Below, piece by piece: positions 24,203 through 33,939 of a DNA stretch of 64,000 bases. The stretch lies in NCBI RefSeq assembly GCF_004365655.1, contig NZ_SOEO01000002.1, positions 372,001 through 436,000 on the forward strand, in the 5' to 3' direction. The notes below the pieces were generated by a model. The model did no database searches. It was not told the origin of the DNA and saw only the letters and a program-made list of their open reading frames with translations. The number at the start of each line of letters is the position of its first letter. Positions within the stretch are counted from its first letter, which is position 1. Both the position numbers and the translations under genes were made by a program. Source of the stretch: Epilithonimonas xixisoli (GTDB taxonomy: Bacteria > Bacteroidota > Bacteroidia > Flavobacteriales > Weeksellaceae).

Positions 24203-25477
24203 TTAATGAATTTCTTTCTCCATTATTTGTTCTTCTGTTGCAATCTTCTTCGGATTTGCCACTTTTGCAATCGTAAGTCCCTGAACAATAATTGAAAACA
24301 CCACTACACAATAGGTAATACTGATGATAATCTGACTGTACTCATTAATAGGAATCGATAAAGCCAATGCGATGGAAACACCACCTCGGATTCCACCCCA
24401 AACCAAGACTTTGACAGTTTGCGGACTAAATCTGTACCTTAAAGACATAAACTTGGTCGGAACATAGATGGCAACCCAACGCGCAATCAATACAATCATA
24501 ATACAAATTCCGCCTGCAATCAAATATTCATTTAAGTCTTTGATTAAGAGCAATTCAAAACCGATAAACAGGAACAGAACAGCATTCATAATCTCATCTA
24601 TCAACTCCCAGAATTTAATCAAATAGTCTTGCGTTTCGGATTTCATTTTGAAACTCTCGCTGAAATTCCCCATAAACAATCCGGCCGCAACCATTGCCAA
24701 AGGTGCAGAAATATGCATTTCGCGGGCAATCAAATAACCACCCATCACGACTGCTAATGTGATGAGTACAGAAATAATATAATCATCTACCATACGCAAT
24801 GCTCTGGACGCCGAAAAACCCAAGAGCACACCCAAAAGCAATCCACCACCCGCTTCTCGCAATAAAAGAAGTCCGATGTTTTCGACATTCAAATCAATAT
24901 CTTTCCCGATTGCGATTTGCAAAACAACGGTAAAAACAACTACCGCCATCCCGTCATTAAACAAAGATTCTCCCGCAACTTTTGTCTCAAGAGATTTGGA
25001 AACTTTTGCCTGCTTCAGAACACTCAAAACCGCAACAGGATCCGTAGGGGAAATCAATGCTCCGAAAACAATACAGTAAATCAAAGGCATCTGAACACCA
25101 ACCAAAGGCAAGAGATAATAAACGCCAAAACCGACAGCAAAGGTGGAAATGATAACGCCAACGGTAGAAAAAATCAAGACGGGACCAAACTGCTCCTTCA
25201 AATCTTTGATGTTGATATGGATTCCTCCCGCAAAAAGCAGGAAGTTAAGCATCGCTCCCATCAGAACCTCGGTAAAATCAAAACTGTGAACAAGCTGGGT
25301 AAGATGACTGGTGGTTTTGGGCAAAAAGTTTTCGCCAGATGCTACCAAAGTTACAGAAACGATAATCGCGATCACCATAATCCCAATTGTACTTGGCAAT
25401 TTGAGAACTCTGTAATTGATATAGGCGAAAAATGCCGCTAAGACGATAAGAACTGAGAATGAGTAATATAACTCCAT
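24203..25477 (-). CDS. CPA1-type Na+/H+ antiporter
   Basis: Encodes 424 residues with about twelve membrane segments. Family features are GALISPTDPVAVLSVL near residue 140, GESLFNDGMAVVVFTVVLQ near 170 (the ion-binding Asp region) and VLVWGGIRGGVSIALALSIP near 355. It exports Na+ (or K+) in exchange for H+ across the inner membrane. It belongs to the minus-strand run downstream of hflX, with short gaps to DUF4919 (34 bases) and the CAT-like gene (12 bases). Confidence 0.93.
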   Translation of the reverse strand: MELYYSFSVLIVLAAFFAYINYRVLKLPSTIGIMVIAIIVSVTLVASGENFLPKTTSHLTQLVHSFDFTEVLMGAMLNFLLFAGGIHINIKDLKEQFGPVLIFSTVGVIISTFAVGFGVYYLLPLVGVQMPLIYCIVFGALISPTDPVAVLSVLKQAKVSKSLETKVAGESLFNDGMAVVVFTVVLQIAIGKDIDLNVENIGLLLLREAGGGLLLGVLLGFSASRALRMVDDYIISVLITLAVVMGGYLIAREMHISAPLAMVAAGLFMGNFSESFKMKSETQDYLIKFWELIDEIMNAVLFLFIGFELLLIKDLNEYLIAGGICIMIVLIARWVAIYVPTKFMSLRYRFSPQTVKVLVWGGIRGGVSIALALSIPINEYSQIIISITYCVVVFSIIVQGLTIAKVANPKKIATEEQIMEKEIH

Positions 25478-25511
25478 TAATTGTATTTTTTAATATAAAT
25501 TTTGGACCTCG

Positions 25512-26141
25512 CTAGAAGTCATTATAGATTACTTTGATGTAGGTTTTTTTGTTATTGTTTTCCCAAATGTCGAACATTCCACCTTTCGCAGGTTTTGAAG
25601 ATCGTGTGGCTTCTCTTGGGATTTGGATGACATTGATGAGAATATATTCATCACCAACGGAATTGACAAGGTAAGCAGACTTCTCGCTCTTCCCATCGCC
25701 AGAATCTAACATTGCTCTTGTAAGAATCTGAAATTGACCGTAGTAATGAGAAAAATTCTTAATATCTTTTTGACGGTCATAGCATTGCAACATTACCATC
25801 AGCAAATCCAAATTGGTTGGGTCTGTGAAAAGTAAATCCTTAGCTTTTGCAGCAGTTTCATCGTACTTTTCTAGTTTGAAAGCTTCCAATAGGTCTTTGA
25901 ACGCTTTATCATTTGTAGAGATGGTTTTGTTGATGAAATTTCTGCCGTAATAAAGATGAATTGCTTCCAGACTGTCTATAGATTTGGGAAGTCCTTGGAA
26001 TTTATAGACCATCTTTTCATAGAAATAAATCGATTCTTGATTTTGGATTTCCTTCTTAATTTTATCAAGATTGATATTCGATTTTTGAGAAAACCCAAAA
26101 ACCGAAATCATCAAAAAGAAAAAGACAATGTTTTTTTTCAT
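25512..26141 (-). CDS. DUF4919 secreted protein
   Basis: Encodes 209 residues with a signal peptide (MKKNIVFFFLMISVFGFSQ). The rest is a helical tetratricopeptide-like chain and a C-terminal beta segment (GDEYILINVIQIP, GGMFDIWENNNKKTY), typical of the Bacteroidota DUF4919 family. The function is unknown. The ATG overlaps the hflX stop by one base (TAATG). Confidence 0.8.
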   Translation of the reverse strand: MKKNIVFFFLMISVFGFSQKSNINLDKIKKEIQNQESIYFYEKMVYKFQGLPKSIDSLEAIHLYYGRNFINKTISTNDKAFKDLLEAFKLEKYDETAAKAKDLLFTDPTNLDLLMVMLQCYDRQKDIKNFSHYYGQFQILTRAMLDSGDGKSEKSAYLVNSVGDEYILINVIQIPREATRSSKPAKGGMFDIWENNNKKTYIKVIYNDF

Positions 26142-27355
26142 TAATTTTCCTCTTCGTTTTCAAAATATTCGAACAGCAAATCGTTGTATGGGAAACGGGA
26201 AATGTGAATCCTGTGAACCTCATCGTAAATCATTTTTTTCATCTCGGGGAAGTTTTCCTTCGTCAAAGCTGAAATGAAAACCGTTGGGAATTTTGATTTT
26301 GCCATCCACGTTTTTTGCCATTCTTCCAAAGAAATATTTTTGTTGGAACCAGGCGTCAAATCGTCCTCATCCTTTTTTTCGTAAGTGAAATCATCGATTT
26401 TGTTGAAAACCATAATCATCGGTTTGCGATGTGCATCGATTTCCTGTAGAATTTCATTGACAGAATTGATGTGGTCTTCGAAACTTTCGTGAGAAATATC
26501 CACCACGTGAATCAGCAAATCCGCCTCACGAACCTCATCCAAAGTGGATTTGAAACTTTCTACCAATTGAGTCGGTAGTTTTCTGATGAATCCAACTGTG
26601 TCCGTCAAAAGGAAAGGCAAATTCCCAATCACGACTTTACGAACCGTTGTATCCAGCGTTGCAAACAACTTATTTTCAGCGAAAACATCGGATTTTGACA
26701 AAGCGTTCATCAAGGTAGATTTTCCAACATTGGTGTAACCAACCAAAGCCGTTCGCACCGTTTTGCCACGGTTTTGTCTTTGCGTTCCCATCTGTTTATC
26801 GATGATTTTCAGTTTTTCTTTTAGCAACGTGATTCTGTCTCGGATAATCCTTCTATCAGTTTCGATTTCCGTTTCCCCAGGACCACGCATCCCGATTCCC
26901 CCTTTTTGTCTCTCAAGGTGCGTCCACATTCTGGTCAATCGAGGAAGAAGATATTGATATTGAGCCAATTCCACTTGAGTTCTTGCGTAAGAAGTTTGCG
27001 CTCTTTGCGCAAAAATATCGAGAATCAAATTGGTTCTGTCTAGGATTTTGACTTCCATTTCACGCTCCAAATTTTTCAATTGGGAAGGTGACAATTCGTC
27101 ATCGAAAATGACTGTTCCTATTTTATGTTCCTTTGCGTAATCACGGATTTCTTCCATTTTTCCTTTTCCTACGAAAGTTTTGGAATCTGGCTGAGTCAAT
27201 CTTTGGGTAAAACGTTTTTCCACTGTAGCGCCAGCTGTGAAAGCCAAAAACTCCAGTTCGTCCATATATTCTATCAGTTTATCCTCGCTTTGGTTTTGGG
27301 TAATTAATCCTACCAAAACCGCTTTTTCGTACTGATGTTCTTTTTTTTCTAGCAT
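26141..27355 (-). CDS. hflX: GTPase HflX
   Basis: Encodes 404 residues. The N-terminal HflX domain (about 1-195) has SPSQLKNLE and RGPGETEIETDRR, with a coiled-coil linker. The G domain has G1 GYTNVGKSTLMNALS (near 207), G3 DTVGF and G4 NKID. HflX binds the large ribosomal subunit and splits stalled or heat-damaged 70S ribosomes. It is the first gene of a coupled minus-strand series, with a TAATG overlap to DUF4919. Confidence 0.96.
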   Translation of the reverse strand: MLEKKEHQYEKAVLVGLITQNQSEDKLIEYMDELEFLAFTAGATVEKRFTQRLTQPDSKTFVGKGKMEEIRDYAKEHKIGTVIFDDELSPSQLKNLEREMEVKILDRTNLILDIFAQRAQTSYARTQVELAQYQYLLPRLTRMWTHLERQKGGIGMRGPGETEIETDRRIIRDRITLLKEKLKIIDKQMGTQRQNRGKTVRTALVGYTNVGKSTLMNALSKSDVFAENKLFATLDTTVRKVVIGNLPFLLTDTVGFIRKLPTQLVESFKSTLDEVREADLLIHVVDISHESFEDHINSVNEILQEIDAHRKPMIMVFNKIDDFTYEKKDEDDLTPGSNKNISLEEWQKTWMAKSKFPTVFISALTKENFPEMKKMIYDEVHRIHISRFPYNDLLFEYFENEEEN

Positions 27356-27398
27356 TAAAATTTTAATTTCTGATTTTCACAAGATACTATTTTTCAAC

Positions 27399-27428
27399 AA
27401 AAAAACCAAAGACAATCTTTGGTTTTTT
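27399..27428 (-). terminator. Terminator of the ppk2-CPBP-rmuC operon
   Basis: AAAAACCAAAGA (27401-27412) pairs with TCTTTGGTTTTT (27416-27427) around a CAA loop, with T runs on both strands. It lies about 90 bases past the rmuC stop at 27517. Confidence 0.82.
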
Positions 27429-27516
27429 ATTTTGTTTCAATAAAATTGCACTCGTAATTTTGATTTAAACAATTGATTTTTAGGATTTATTTTGATAACG
27501 AAAAAGCTTCATTCAT

Positions 27517-28869
27517 TTAAAATTCATCTTCATTTTCCAGATTTTGGGGTAGTGATTTTTTATTTTTAATTCCCAGATTTTTCAATTTCTGAGTTTGAAT
27601 CATCAGGTTATCATTTCCCGAACTCAGTTGTTTGAAAGCATCGTTGTAAGCGTTTTTAGCTTGATCGATATTTTTCCCTATTCGTTCCAAATTTTCGACA
27701 AATCCAACAAATTTGTCATACAATTTCGCGCCTCTGTCCGCAATCTCCATCGCATTTCGGTTTTGATGTTCGCGCTTCCAAAGATCCTGAATTAGTTTCA
27801 AAGATGTTATCAAATTGGTGGGACTTAATAATAAAATTCTTTTGTCATAAGCAAAATTCCAAAGATTGGGCTCGGCTTGCAAAGCAGCAATATAAGCCGC
27901 TTCGCTTGGTATAAACATCATCACAAAATCCAAGGATTTGTCAAAATCATCATACGCTTTCTGGCTGAGTTGTGAGATGTGATTCTTTACAGACTGTAGA
28001 TGCAGATTTTGCTTTTGAATGAAAATTTCAGAATTGGTTTCATCCGTCATTTCTACAAAAGCCGTGAGAGAAACTTTGCTGTCGATGATGACGTTTCTGT
28101 TGTCAGGATATTTCACAACCGCATCAGGGCGCATTTTTTTGCCAGAAAATTCAGAGAAAATGGCTTTGTTGTTTTCATCCCGGAGTTCGTGCTCCATAAA
28201 GTATTCCTGATTTTTCCTTAATCCAGATTTCTCCAAAATACTTTCCAAAATCATTTCGCCCCAATTTCCCTGCGTTTTGCTTTCGCCTTTCAGAGCTCTG
28301 GTTAGCTGCTTTGCGTCTTCGGAAATCTGTTGATTAAGGTCTTTCAGCTCACGCACTTTTTCGCCGAGAGAAAAACGTTCTTTGGATTCTTTATCATACG
28401 TTTCGCTCACGGTATTTTTCAGTTCATTGATTTTTTCCTGAAAAGGTTCAAGAATCAATTTTAACTGATTTTGATTGAGTTGCGTAAACTTTTCGGATTT
28501 TTGCTCTAAAATCTGATTCGCCGTTTTTTCAAACTGAAGTCGAGTCGTTTCCTGTAGTTTTCCGAAATCCTCTTTCTGATTTTCAAGCTTGTCTTGCAGA
28601 TTTTTGTAATGTGCATTGAGTTCCGCATTAGTGAAAAGCAATTCCTCCTTACTTTTTTGGATTGATGAATTTTCTTTGATTAATTCAAGGTTTGAAAGTT
28701 TTAGCTCGTCAATTTTTTGTTGATAATTGCTTTCATTCTCCTGCGCACGAATCAGTTTTTCATTGGCTTCATTAAAATTTCGCTTGCTGACAGAATTTGA
28801 TTTCATAAAAACGAAAACCAAAATTCCACCAATTAAAATCCCAAGAAATAAATATAGTTCAGACAACAT
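27517..28869 (-). CDS. rmuC: DNA recombination protein RmuC
   Basis: Encodes 450 residues: an N-terminal membrane helix (about 4-22), a coiled coil to about residue 200, then the RmuC nuclease-like domain with KTQGNWGEMILESILEKSGL, RPDAVVKYPD and VIIDSKVSL. RmuC limits recombination at inverted repeats in E. coli. It ends with an acidic tail. It follows the CPBP gene after 23 bases. Confidence 0.93.
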   Translation of the reverse strand: MLSELYLFLGILIGGILVFVFMKSNSVSKRNFNEANEKLIRAQENESNYQQKIDELKLSNLELIKENSSIQKSKEELLFTNAELNAHYKNLQDKLENQKEDFGKLQETTRLQFEKTANQILEQKSEKFTQLNQNQLKLILEPFQEKINELKNTVSETYDKESKERFSLGEKVRELKDLNQQISEDAKQLTRALKGESKTQGNWGEMILESILEKSGLRKNQEYFMEHELRDENNKAIFSEFSGKKMRPDAVVKYPDNRNVIIDSKVSLTAFVEMTDETNSEIFIQKQNLHLQSVKNHISQLSQKAYDDFDKSLDFVMMFIPSEAAYIAALQAEPNLWNFAYDKRILLLSPTNLITSLKLIQDLWKREHQNRNAMEIADRGAKLYDKFVGFVENLERIGKNIDQAKNAYNDAFKQLSSGNDNLMIQTQKLKNLGIKNKKSLPQNLENEDEF

Positions 28870-28892
28870 ATAGCTTTTAATTTAAATTAGGC

Positions 28893-29687
28893 TCAAACTG
28901 TTCTATTAAGCTTCTGTTTTAGCAAACTCTTCAAACCTAACCAGATAAAGACAATTCCTAACAAACACAATAGCCAATAGATCTTATTATAATTAAAATT
29001 GTGCAAATTTTCATAAAGATGCTTACCATATAATTTTAGTAGTGTTACAATCAAATTAAATGTAAAATGAAATAGAACGCAAAGAGATGTATTCTTAGTC
29101 TTTGTCATTATACAACCCAAAATTAATCCCATCAAAAAAGTTGGAATTAGGTTAAGATAATTTGGGAGGTGAAGTAATGAAAAACAAATACTTGAAATTA
29201 CGATGGAATTTCTTACAGTATTCTTTAGCAAAAGATGATTCAACAAATATTTTCTAAAAAATAGTTCTTCAAATATTGGAGCTATTATTAATGCTGATAT
29301 TGCATTGAAGACAAAAGTAAAAGTGAGCTCTCTATTTCGAAATTGTGTATTTTGAATCACGTTTTTGAATTCGTCAGAGACAATTAGCGGTCGCAGAAGA
29401 TCATAAATCGGTTGCTCAAATAGTTTTAGCCCTATAGCGGTTATAATTATTGGAAAAATATGTAAATGATTAATTTTCAAAAAAGATATATCGTTGAATT
29501 CTGGCTTTCTTCTTAAAATGATTTTGTAGAATAACCAGTAACTAAGCATAAAAAATATTGCTGAAAGTAACGGCATGCTATATTCTTGATATTTTAAAAA
29601 TAGTCCTATGGCACTACCTAAAATACCTGCGATGGTAATAAACAGAGCCAAAATAAATGTTTGCAGAAACGCTTTAGAAATCGTCAT
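28893..29687 (-). CDS. CPBP family intramembrane metalloprotease
   Basis: Encodes 264 residues with about seven membrane segments. Catalytic motifs of the CAAX/Abi family are present: FEELFFRKYLLNHLL near 140 (EExxxR), SLLHLPN near 180 and VLFHFTFN near 220. Members cleave inside the membrane; the eukaryotic relative Rce1 processes CAAX proteins and some bacterial members confer self-immunity. The substrate is unknown. It lies 12 bases after the ppk2 gene. Confidence 0.87.
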   Translation of the reverse strand: MTISKAFLQTFILALFITIAGILGSAIGLFLKYQEYSMPLLSAIFFMLSYWLFYKIILRRKPEFNDISFLKINHLHIFPIIITAIGLKLFEQPIYDLLRPLIVSDEFKNVIQNTQFRNRELTFTFVFNAISALIIAPIFEELFFRKYLLNHLLLKNTVRNSIVISSICFSLLHLPNYLNLIPTFLMGLILGCIMTKTKNTSLCVLFHFTFNLIVTLLKLYGKHLYENLHNFNYNKIYWLLCLLGIVFIWLGLKSLLKQKLNRTV

Positions 29688-29699
29688 TTGAAAAAATTA

Positions 29700-30578
29700 T
29701 CACTTCTCGTTTTCCAACCTTGCCTTCGACTCGGCCAAACCTTTATTCTGCTTATCAGAAAGTTCAGGAAATTTCAAATCCATCTCTTCCAACTTATCAA
29801 TAATTATTTGGATCGCCGCAACTCTGGAAAACCATTTTTGATCTGCCGGAATCACATACCAAGGCGCAGAATCCGTAGAAGTCTCCTTGATGGCTTGCTC
29901 ATAAGCTTTTTGATAATCGTCCCAAAAACCTCGTTCGGTAATATCACCTTCTGCAAATTTCCAGTTTTTATCTTCTTCATTGATTCTGTCCAGAAATCTC
30001 TCTTTTTGTTCTTCTTTGGAAACATTCAGGAATATTTTGATGATTTTTGTTCCGTTGTTCGCAAGATGTTTTTCAAAATTACGGATGCTTTCAAATCTGT
30101 TTTCCCAGAATTTTTTGTCGAATTGTTTCACATCGGTCCAAGTTTTTTCGCTGAGATTATATTCCGGATGCACTTTGCAAACCAACACACTTTCGTAATG
30201 GGAACGGTTGAAAATTCCGATTTTACCTTTTGCGGGCAAAGACAGATAATGTCGCCAGATGAAATCGTGAGAATATTCCTTGCTACTTGGACTTTTGAAA
30301 CTTGTGACTTCGCAACCTTGTGGATTCACGCCACCGAAAACATGCTCTATCAAACTATCTTTTCCTGCAGCATCCATCGCCTGGAGAATTATTAGAAGAG
30401 ATTGGCTTCCATCTGCATACAATTTTTCCTGCAGCAGTCTCAGCTTTTCTTTTTCTGTTTCCAGAAGTTGCTTGGCTTCCTCTTTATTGATTTTTCCTTT
30501 GTAACTGGTTTTATGTTTTTTGATTCCGAATTTTGATTTTTCTTTTATTAGAAAATCGTCGGAAAAGTTGTATTTCAT
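29700..30578 (-). CDS. PPK2 family polyphosphate kinase
   Basis: Encodes 292 residues. The Walker A-like AMDAAGKDSLIEHVF (about 70) and Walker B-like IGIFNRSHYESVLV are intact, followed by the lid module with KERFLDRINEEDKNWKFAEGD. PPK2 enzymes transfer phosphate between polyphosphate and nucleotides; the subclass (GDP, ADP or AMP acceptor) cannot be decided from sequence alone. The frame extends upstream to 30629, but the ATG at 30578 gives the family-like start MKYNFSDDFLIKEKSKF. It is first gene of ppk2-CPBP-rmuC. Confidence 0.93.
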   Translation of the reverse strand: MKYNFSDDFLIKEKSKFGIKKHKTSYKGKINKEEAKQLLETEKEKLRLLQEKLYADGSQSLLIILQAMDAAGKDSLIEHVFGGVNPQGCEVTSFKSPSSKEYSHDFIWRHYLSLPAKGKIGIFNRSHYESVLVCKVHPEYNLSEKTWTDVKQFDKKFWENRFESIRNFEKHLANNGTKIIKIFLNVSKEEQKERFLDRINEEDKNWKFAEGDITERGFWDDYQKAYEQAIKETSTDSAPWYVIPADQKWFSRVAAIQIIIDKLEEMDLKFPELSDKQNKGLAESKARLENEK

Positions 30579-30601
30579 AATAATTGGTTTTTTGTAAATA
30601 T

Positions 30602-30635
30602 AAAAAAACCGTCTTGTTATCAAAAACAAGACGGT
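30602..30635 (-). terminator. Terminator of the DUF1573 gene
   Basis: ACCGTCTTGTT (30608-30618) pairs with AACAAGACGGT (30625-30635) around a six-base loop, with seven T on the minus strand. It lies 20 bases past the stop at 30656. Confidence 0.88.
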
Positions 30636-30655
30636 CTTTATTTTTTTAAGAACCT

Positions 30656-31171
30656 TTATTTAGTTTCTTCTACTTTTTGAAATGATGCTTTTTTCATAGG
30701 CTTTTTTCCCTTAGAAGAAGTTTTCACATTTTCTGCAGTGGAAACTTGTGCAGGATTTGCAACTACCGCTTTAGAATCAGTTGCAAGTGCTTTTGTAGCT
30801 CCAGCCAAATCTTCTACATTACCTTTGATGTAGATTACAGATCTGTTGTTTGCAGGATCATTAGAATAAACTTCAATTAACTTATTGAAAGGCCCTTTGA
30901 TTCCCGTGTTATATCCAACTTTAATTTTGGTTTCTTTTCCTGGCAAGATTGGATCTTTGCTCCATTCCGGAGTTGTACATCCGCAAGAAGGTTTTACTTC
31001 TGTAAGAATAAGTGGCTTGTCACCTGTATTTTTAACAGTGAAAAATCTGTGTCCGTCTGATCCAGCTTTCACATTTCCATAATCGAAAGTTGTTTTATCA
31101 AATGAGATTGTTTGTGCAGATGCAAAAGCGATAGCTCCTGTCATAAATAATCCTGCAAGAATCTTTTTCAT
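30656..31171 (-). CDS. DUF1573 periplasmic protein
   Basis: Encodes 171 residues. A signal peptide (MKKILAGLFMTGAIAFASAQ) is followed by one DUF1573 immunoglobulin-like domain with FDYGNVKAGSDGHRFF and the hallmark KPSCGCTTPEWSK. The rest is a threonine/lysine-rich tail. The family is abundant in Bacteroidota and has no firm function. A good promoter lies upstream (31208-31241) and a strong terminator downstream, so it is a single-gene unit. Confidence 0.87.
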   Translation of the reverse strand: MKKILAGLFMTGAIAFASAQTISFDKTTFDYGNVKAGSDGHRFFTVKNTGDKPLILTEVKPSCGCTTPEWSKDPILPGKETKIKVGYNTGIKGPFNKLIEVYSNDPANNRSVIYIKGNVEDLAGATKALATDSKAVVANPAQVSTAENVKTSSKGKKPMKKASFQKVEETK

Positions 31172-31207
31172 ATTTTTTTTGTTTTAGATAATTAAATTTT
31201 TGAATAA

Positions 31208-31241
31208 CAAAGTTATAAATAATTTAAATAAGTGCTTCAAA
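31208..31241 (-). promoter_or_regulatory. DUF1573 gene promoter
   Basis: The minus strand has TTTG (31238-31241) and TAACTTTG (31208-31215), 22 bases apart, matching -33 and -7. The ATG is 36 bases further. Confidence 0.65.
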
Positions 31242-31257
31242 TTTTTTTACATTGTCT

Positions 31258-31265
31258 TATTTTTG
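31258..31265 (+). promoter_or_regulatory. -7 box of valS
   Basis: TATTTTTG matches the consensus exactly, 29 bases before the valS ATG. It stands back-to-back with the DUF1573 promoter. Confidence 0.6.
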
Positions 31266-31294
31266 CAGATTACTAAGATAAAACAAACTTCAAA

Positions 31295-33913
31295 ATGCAG
31301 ATCGCAGATAAATATAATCCACAAGAAACTGAGCAAAAATGGTATGACTTCTGGTTGGAAAACAAATATTTCCACTCAACGCCGGATGACAGACCGCCTT
31401 ATACAATTGTAATTCCACCACCAAACGTGACGGGAATTCTTCATATGGGGCATATGTTGAACAATACGATTCAGGATGTTTTGGTCAGAAGAGCGAGAAT
31501 GCAAGGCTTCAACGCTTGTTGGGTTCCGGGGACGGATCACGCATCTATCGCAACAGAGGCGAAAGTTGTAGCAAAATTGAAAGCGGAAGGCATCAATAAA
31601 AAAGATATTACCAGAGAAGAATTCCTTAAGCATGCTTGGGAATGGAAAGAAAAATACGGCGGAACTATCCTTGAACAATTAAAAAAATTGGGTTGTTCTT
31701 GCGATTGGGACAGAACGAGATTCACGATGGAGGAAAATCTTTCCAAATCCGTGATCAAGGTTTTTGTTGATCTTTATAACAAAGGATTGATATACAGAGG
31801 TTACAAAGTTGTAAACTGGGATCCGGAAGCTCAAACCAATATTTCTGACGAAGAGGTGATTTTCAAAGAGCAAAACGGAAAGCTTTATTATTTAAAATAT
31901 AAAATTGAAGGAACTGAGGATTTCTTAACTGTTGCTACAACGCGTCCTGAAACCATTTTTGGTGATGTTGCCGTTTGCGTCAATCCAAATGATGAGAGAT
32001 ATGCTCATTTGAAAGGTAAAAACGTGATTGTTCCAATTGTTGGTAGAGTAGTTCCTATCATCGAGGACGATTATGTTGATATTGAATTCGGGACTGGAGC
32101 GTTGAAAATCACGCCGGCTCACGACATCAATGACTACGAAATTGGACAAAGACACGGCTTGCCAATCATCGATTCCATGGACAATGATGCGGTTCTGAAC
32201 GAACACGGAATGCATTACCAAGGTCAGGGAAGATTTACCGTAAGAAAAGAAATTGCTAAAGAATTAGAGAAAAATGACCTTCTTCTGAAAGCGGAAGATT
32301 ACGTGAATAAAGTTGGAACTTCTGAAAGAACTGGCGCCGTGATTGAGCCAAAAATTTCTGTTCAATGGTTCCTTAAAATGTCAGAAATGGCAAAACCAGC
32401 ATTGGATGTGGTGATGGATGACAAGATCAAATTCCATCCGGAAAAATTCAAAAACACCTACCGCCATTGGATGGAGAATGTTCACGACTGGAACATTTCC
32501 CGTCAGCTTTGGTGGGGACAACAGATTCCGGCATTCTACTATGGAACGGGCGAAAATGAATTTGTTGTAGCTGAAAATATTGACGATGCTGTAAAATTAG
32601 CACAAGAAAAAACTTCCAACTTCCAACTTCAAGCTTCTGATTTGAAACAGGATGAAGATGCGTTAGATACTTGGTTCTCCTCTTGGTTGTGGCCAATGTC
32701 GGTTTTTGAAGGGATTTTGGATCCGGAAAATAAGGACATCAATTATTATTATCCAACAGCAGATTTGGTAACTGGTCCGGATATTATTTTCTTCTGGGTT
32801 GCCAGGATGATCATGGCTGGATTGGAATATCGACAAGAAGTGCCTTTCAAAAATGTTTATTTTACAGGAATTGTTCGTGATAAGCAGAGACGAAAAATGT
32901 CCAAACAACTTGGAAACTCACCAGATCCAATTGATTTGATTGAAAAATATGGAGCAGACGGCGTTCGTGTAGGAAGTTTGCTGAGTTCAGCGGCAGGAAA
33001 TGATCTTTTGTTTGATGAAGATTTGATGTTGCAAGGAAGAAATTTTGCCACTAAGATCTGGAATGCTTACAAATTGATTCAAGGTTGGAAACGCGACGAA
33101 TCTATCAAAGCGCAAAACCACGACCTTCAAACTATCGAATGGTTCGGTGAACAATTGAATAAAACAATCGGTGAAATTGAAGATCAATTCTCAAAATTCA
33201 GAATTTCTGACGGATTGCATTTGGTTTACAAATTAATCTGGGACGATTTCTGTTCTTGGTATTTGGAAGCGGTGAAACCGAATTTTGGCGAAGCAATCAG
33301 TGAAGATGTTTATCAAAAAACAATTGCTTATTTTGAGGAATTGATGAAATTGTTGCATCCATTTATGCCGTTCTTGTCAGAAGAACTTTGGCAATCGATT
33401 TCTGATAGAAAGATCGATGAAGCTTTGATCATCACGCAACAGAAAAAATCTGAAACTTATAACGAGCAGACCATCAAAGATTTTGATTTTGCTAAAGAAG
33501 TAATCTCCGGCGTTAGAAATTACCGCCAGTCAAAAGGAATTTCGCCAAGAGAATCGGTGGAAGTTTTCACCAATGCAACGGAACTGAAAGATGCTGAGGT
33601 GATCCAGAAATTATCCAATATTTCAGAAATCAATTTTGCTCAAAAAACCGATAAACCTAGTTTCACATTTTTAGTTGGTTCCAATGAATTCTCCATTCCA
33701 TTAAGTGAAAATCTCGATCTGGGAGAAGAAAAAATCAAAACCGAAGAAGAAATCAAATATCTGAAAGGTTTCTTAATTTCTGTTGATAAGAAATTATCAA
33801 ATGAAAAATTTGTTGCCAACGCAAAACCAGAAATTGTAGAGGTTGAGCGCAAAAAACAAAAAGACGCTCAGGATAAAATTGTTCTTTTGGAAGAGAAATT
33901 GAAAACTTTGTAA
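31295..33913 (+). CDS. valS: Valyl-tRNA synthetase
   Basis: Encodes 872 residues. It is a class I synthetase with the HIGH motif as H50-M-G-H53 (VTGILHMGHMLN) and the KMSKS loop as K534-M-S-K-Q538. The editing (CP1) domain occupies about 190-350 (TTRPETIFGDVAV, LPIIDSMDNDAVLN), and a C-terminal coiled-coil arm follows (from about 800, EEIKYLKGFL...KQKDAQDKIVLLEEKL). The final serine of KMSKS is Gln, a variation also met in related species and not expected to abolish activity. The GNAT gene follows 26 bases downstream. Confidence 0.97.
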   Translation: MQIADKYNPQETEQKWYDFWLENKYFHSTPDDRPPYTIVIPPPNVTGILHMGHMLNNTIQDVLVRRARMQGFNACWVPGTDHASIATEAKVVAKLKAEGINKKDITREEFLKHAWEWKEKYGGTILEQLKKLGCSCDWDRTRFTMEENLSKSVIKVFVDLYNKGLIYRGYKVVNWDPEAQTNISDEEVIFKEQNGKLYYLKYKIEGTEDFLTVATTRPETIFGDVAVCVNPNDERYAHLKGKNVIVPIVGRVVPIIEDDYVDIEFGTGALKITPAHDINDYEIGQRHGLPIIDSMDNDAVLNEHGMHYQGQGRFTVRKEIAKELEKNDLLLKAEDYVNKVGTSERTGAVIEPKISVQWFLKMSEMAKPALDVVMDDKIKFHPEKFKNTYRHWMENVHDWNISRQLWWGQQIPAFYYGTGENEFVVAENIDDAVKLAQEKTSNFQLQASDLKQDEDALDTWFSSWLWPMSVFEGILDPENKDINYYYPTADLVTGPDIIFFWVARMIMAGLEYRQEVPFKNVYFTGIVRDKQRRKMSKQLGNSPDPIDLIEKYGADGVRVGSLLSSAAGNDLLFDEDLMLQGRNFATKIWNAYKLIQGWKRDESIKAQNHDLQTIEWFGEQLNKTIGEIEDQFSKFRISDGLHLVYKLIWDDFCSWYLEAVKPNFGEAISEDVYQKTIAYFEELMKLLHPFMPFLSEELWQSISDRKIDEALIITQQKKSETYNEQTIKDFDFAKEVISGVRNYRQSKGISPRESVEVFTNATELKDAEVIQKLSNISEINFAQKTDKPSFTFLVGSNEFSIPLSENLDLGEEKIKTEEEIKYLKGFLISVDKKLSNEKFVANAKPEIVEVERKKQKDAQDKIVLLEEKLKTL

Positions 33914-33939
33914 GATTTTCAAAGTGTAAAACATCAAAA

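Noticed and set aside
24917-25441. Plus-strand frame of 174 codons
   Set aside because: Antisense to the Na+/H+ antiporter gene; composition (Asn, Arg, Gln runs) is typical of a shadow frame.
32891-32908. KMSKS motif of valS read as KMSKQ
   Set aside because: The change of the last serine is tolerated in related synthetases, so this is not taken as loss of function.
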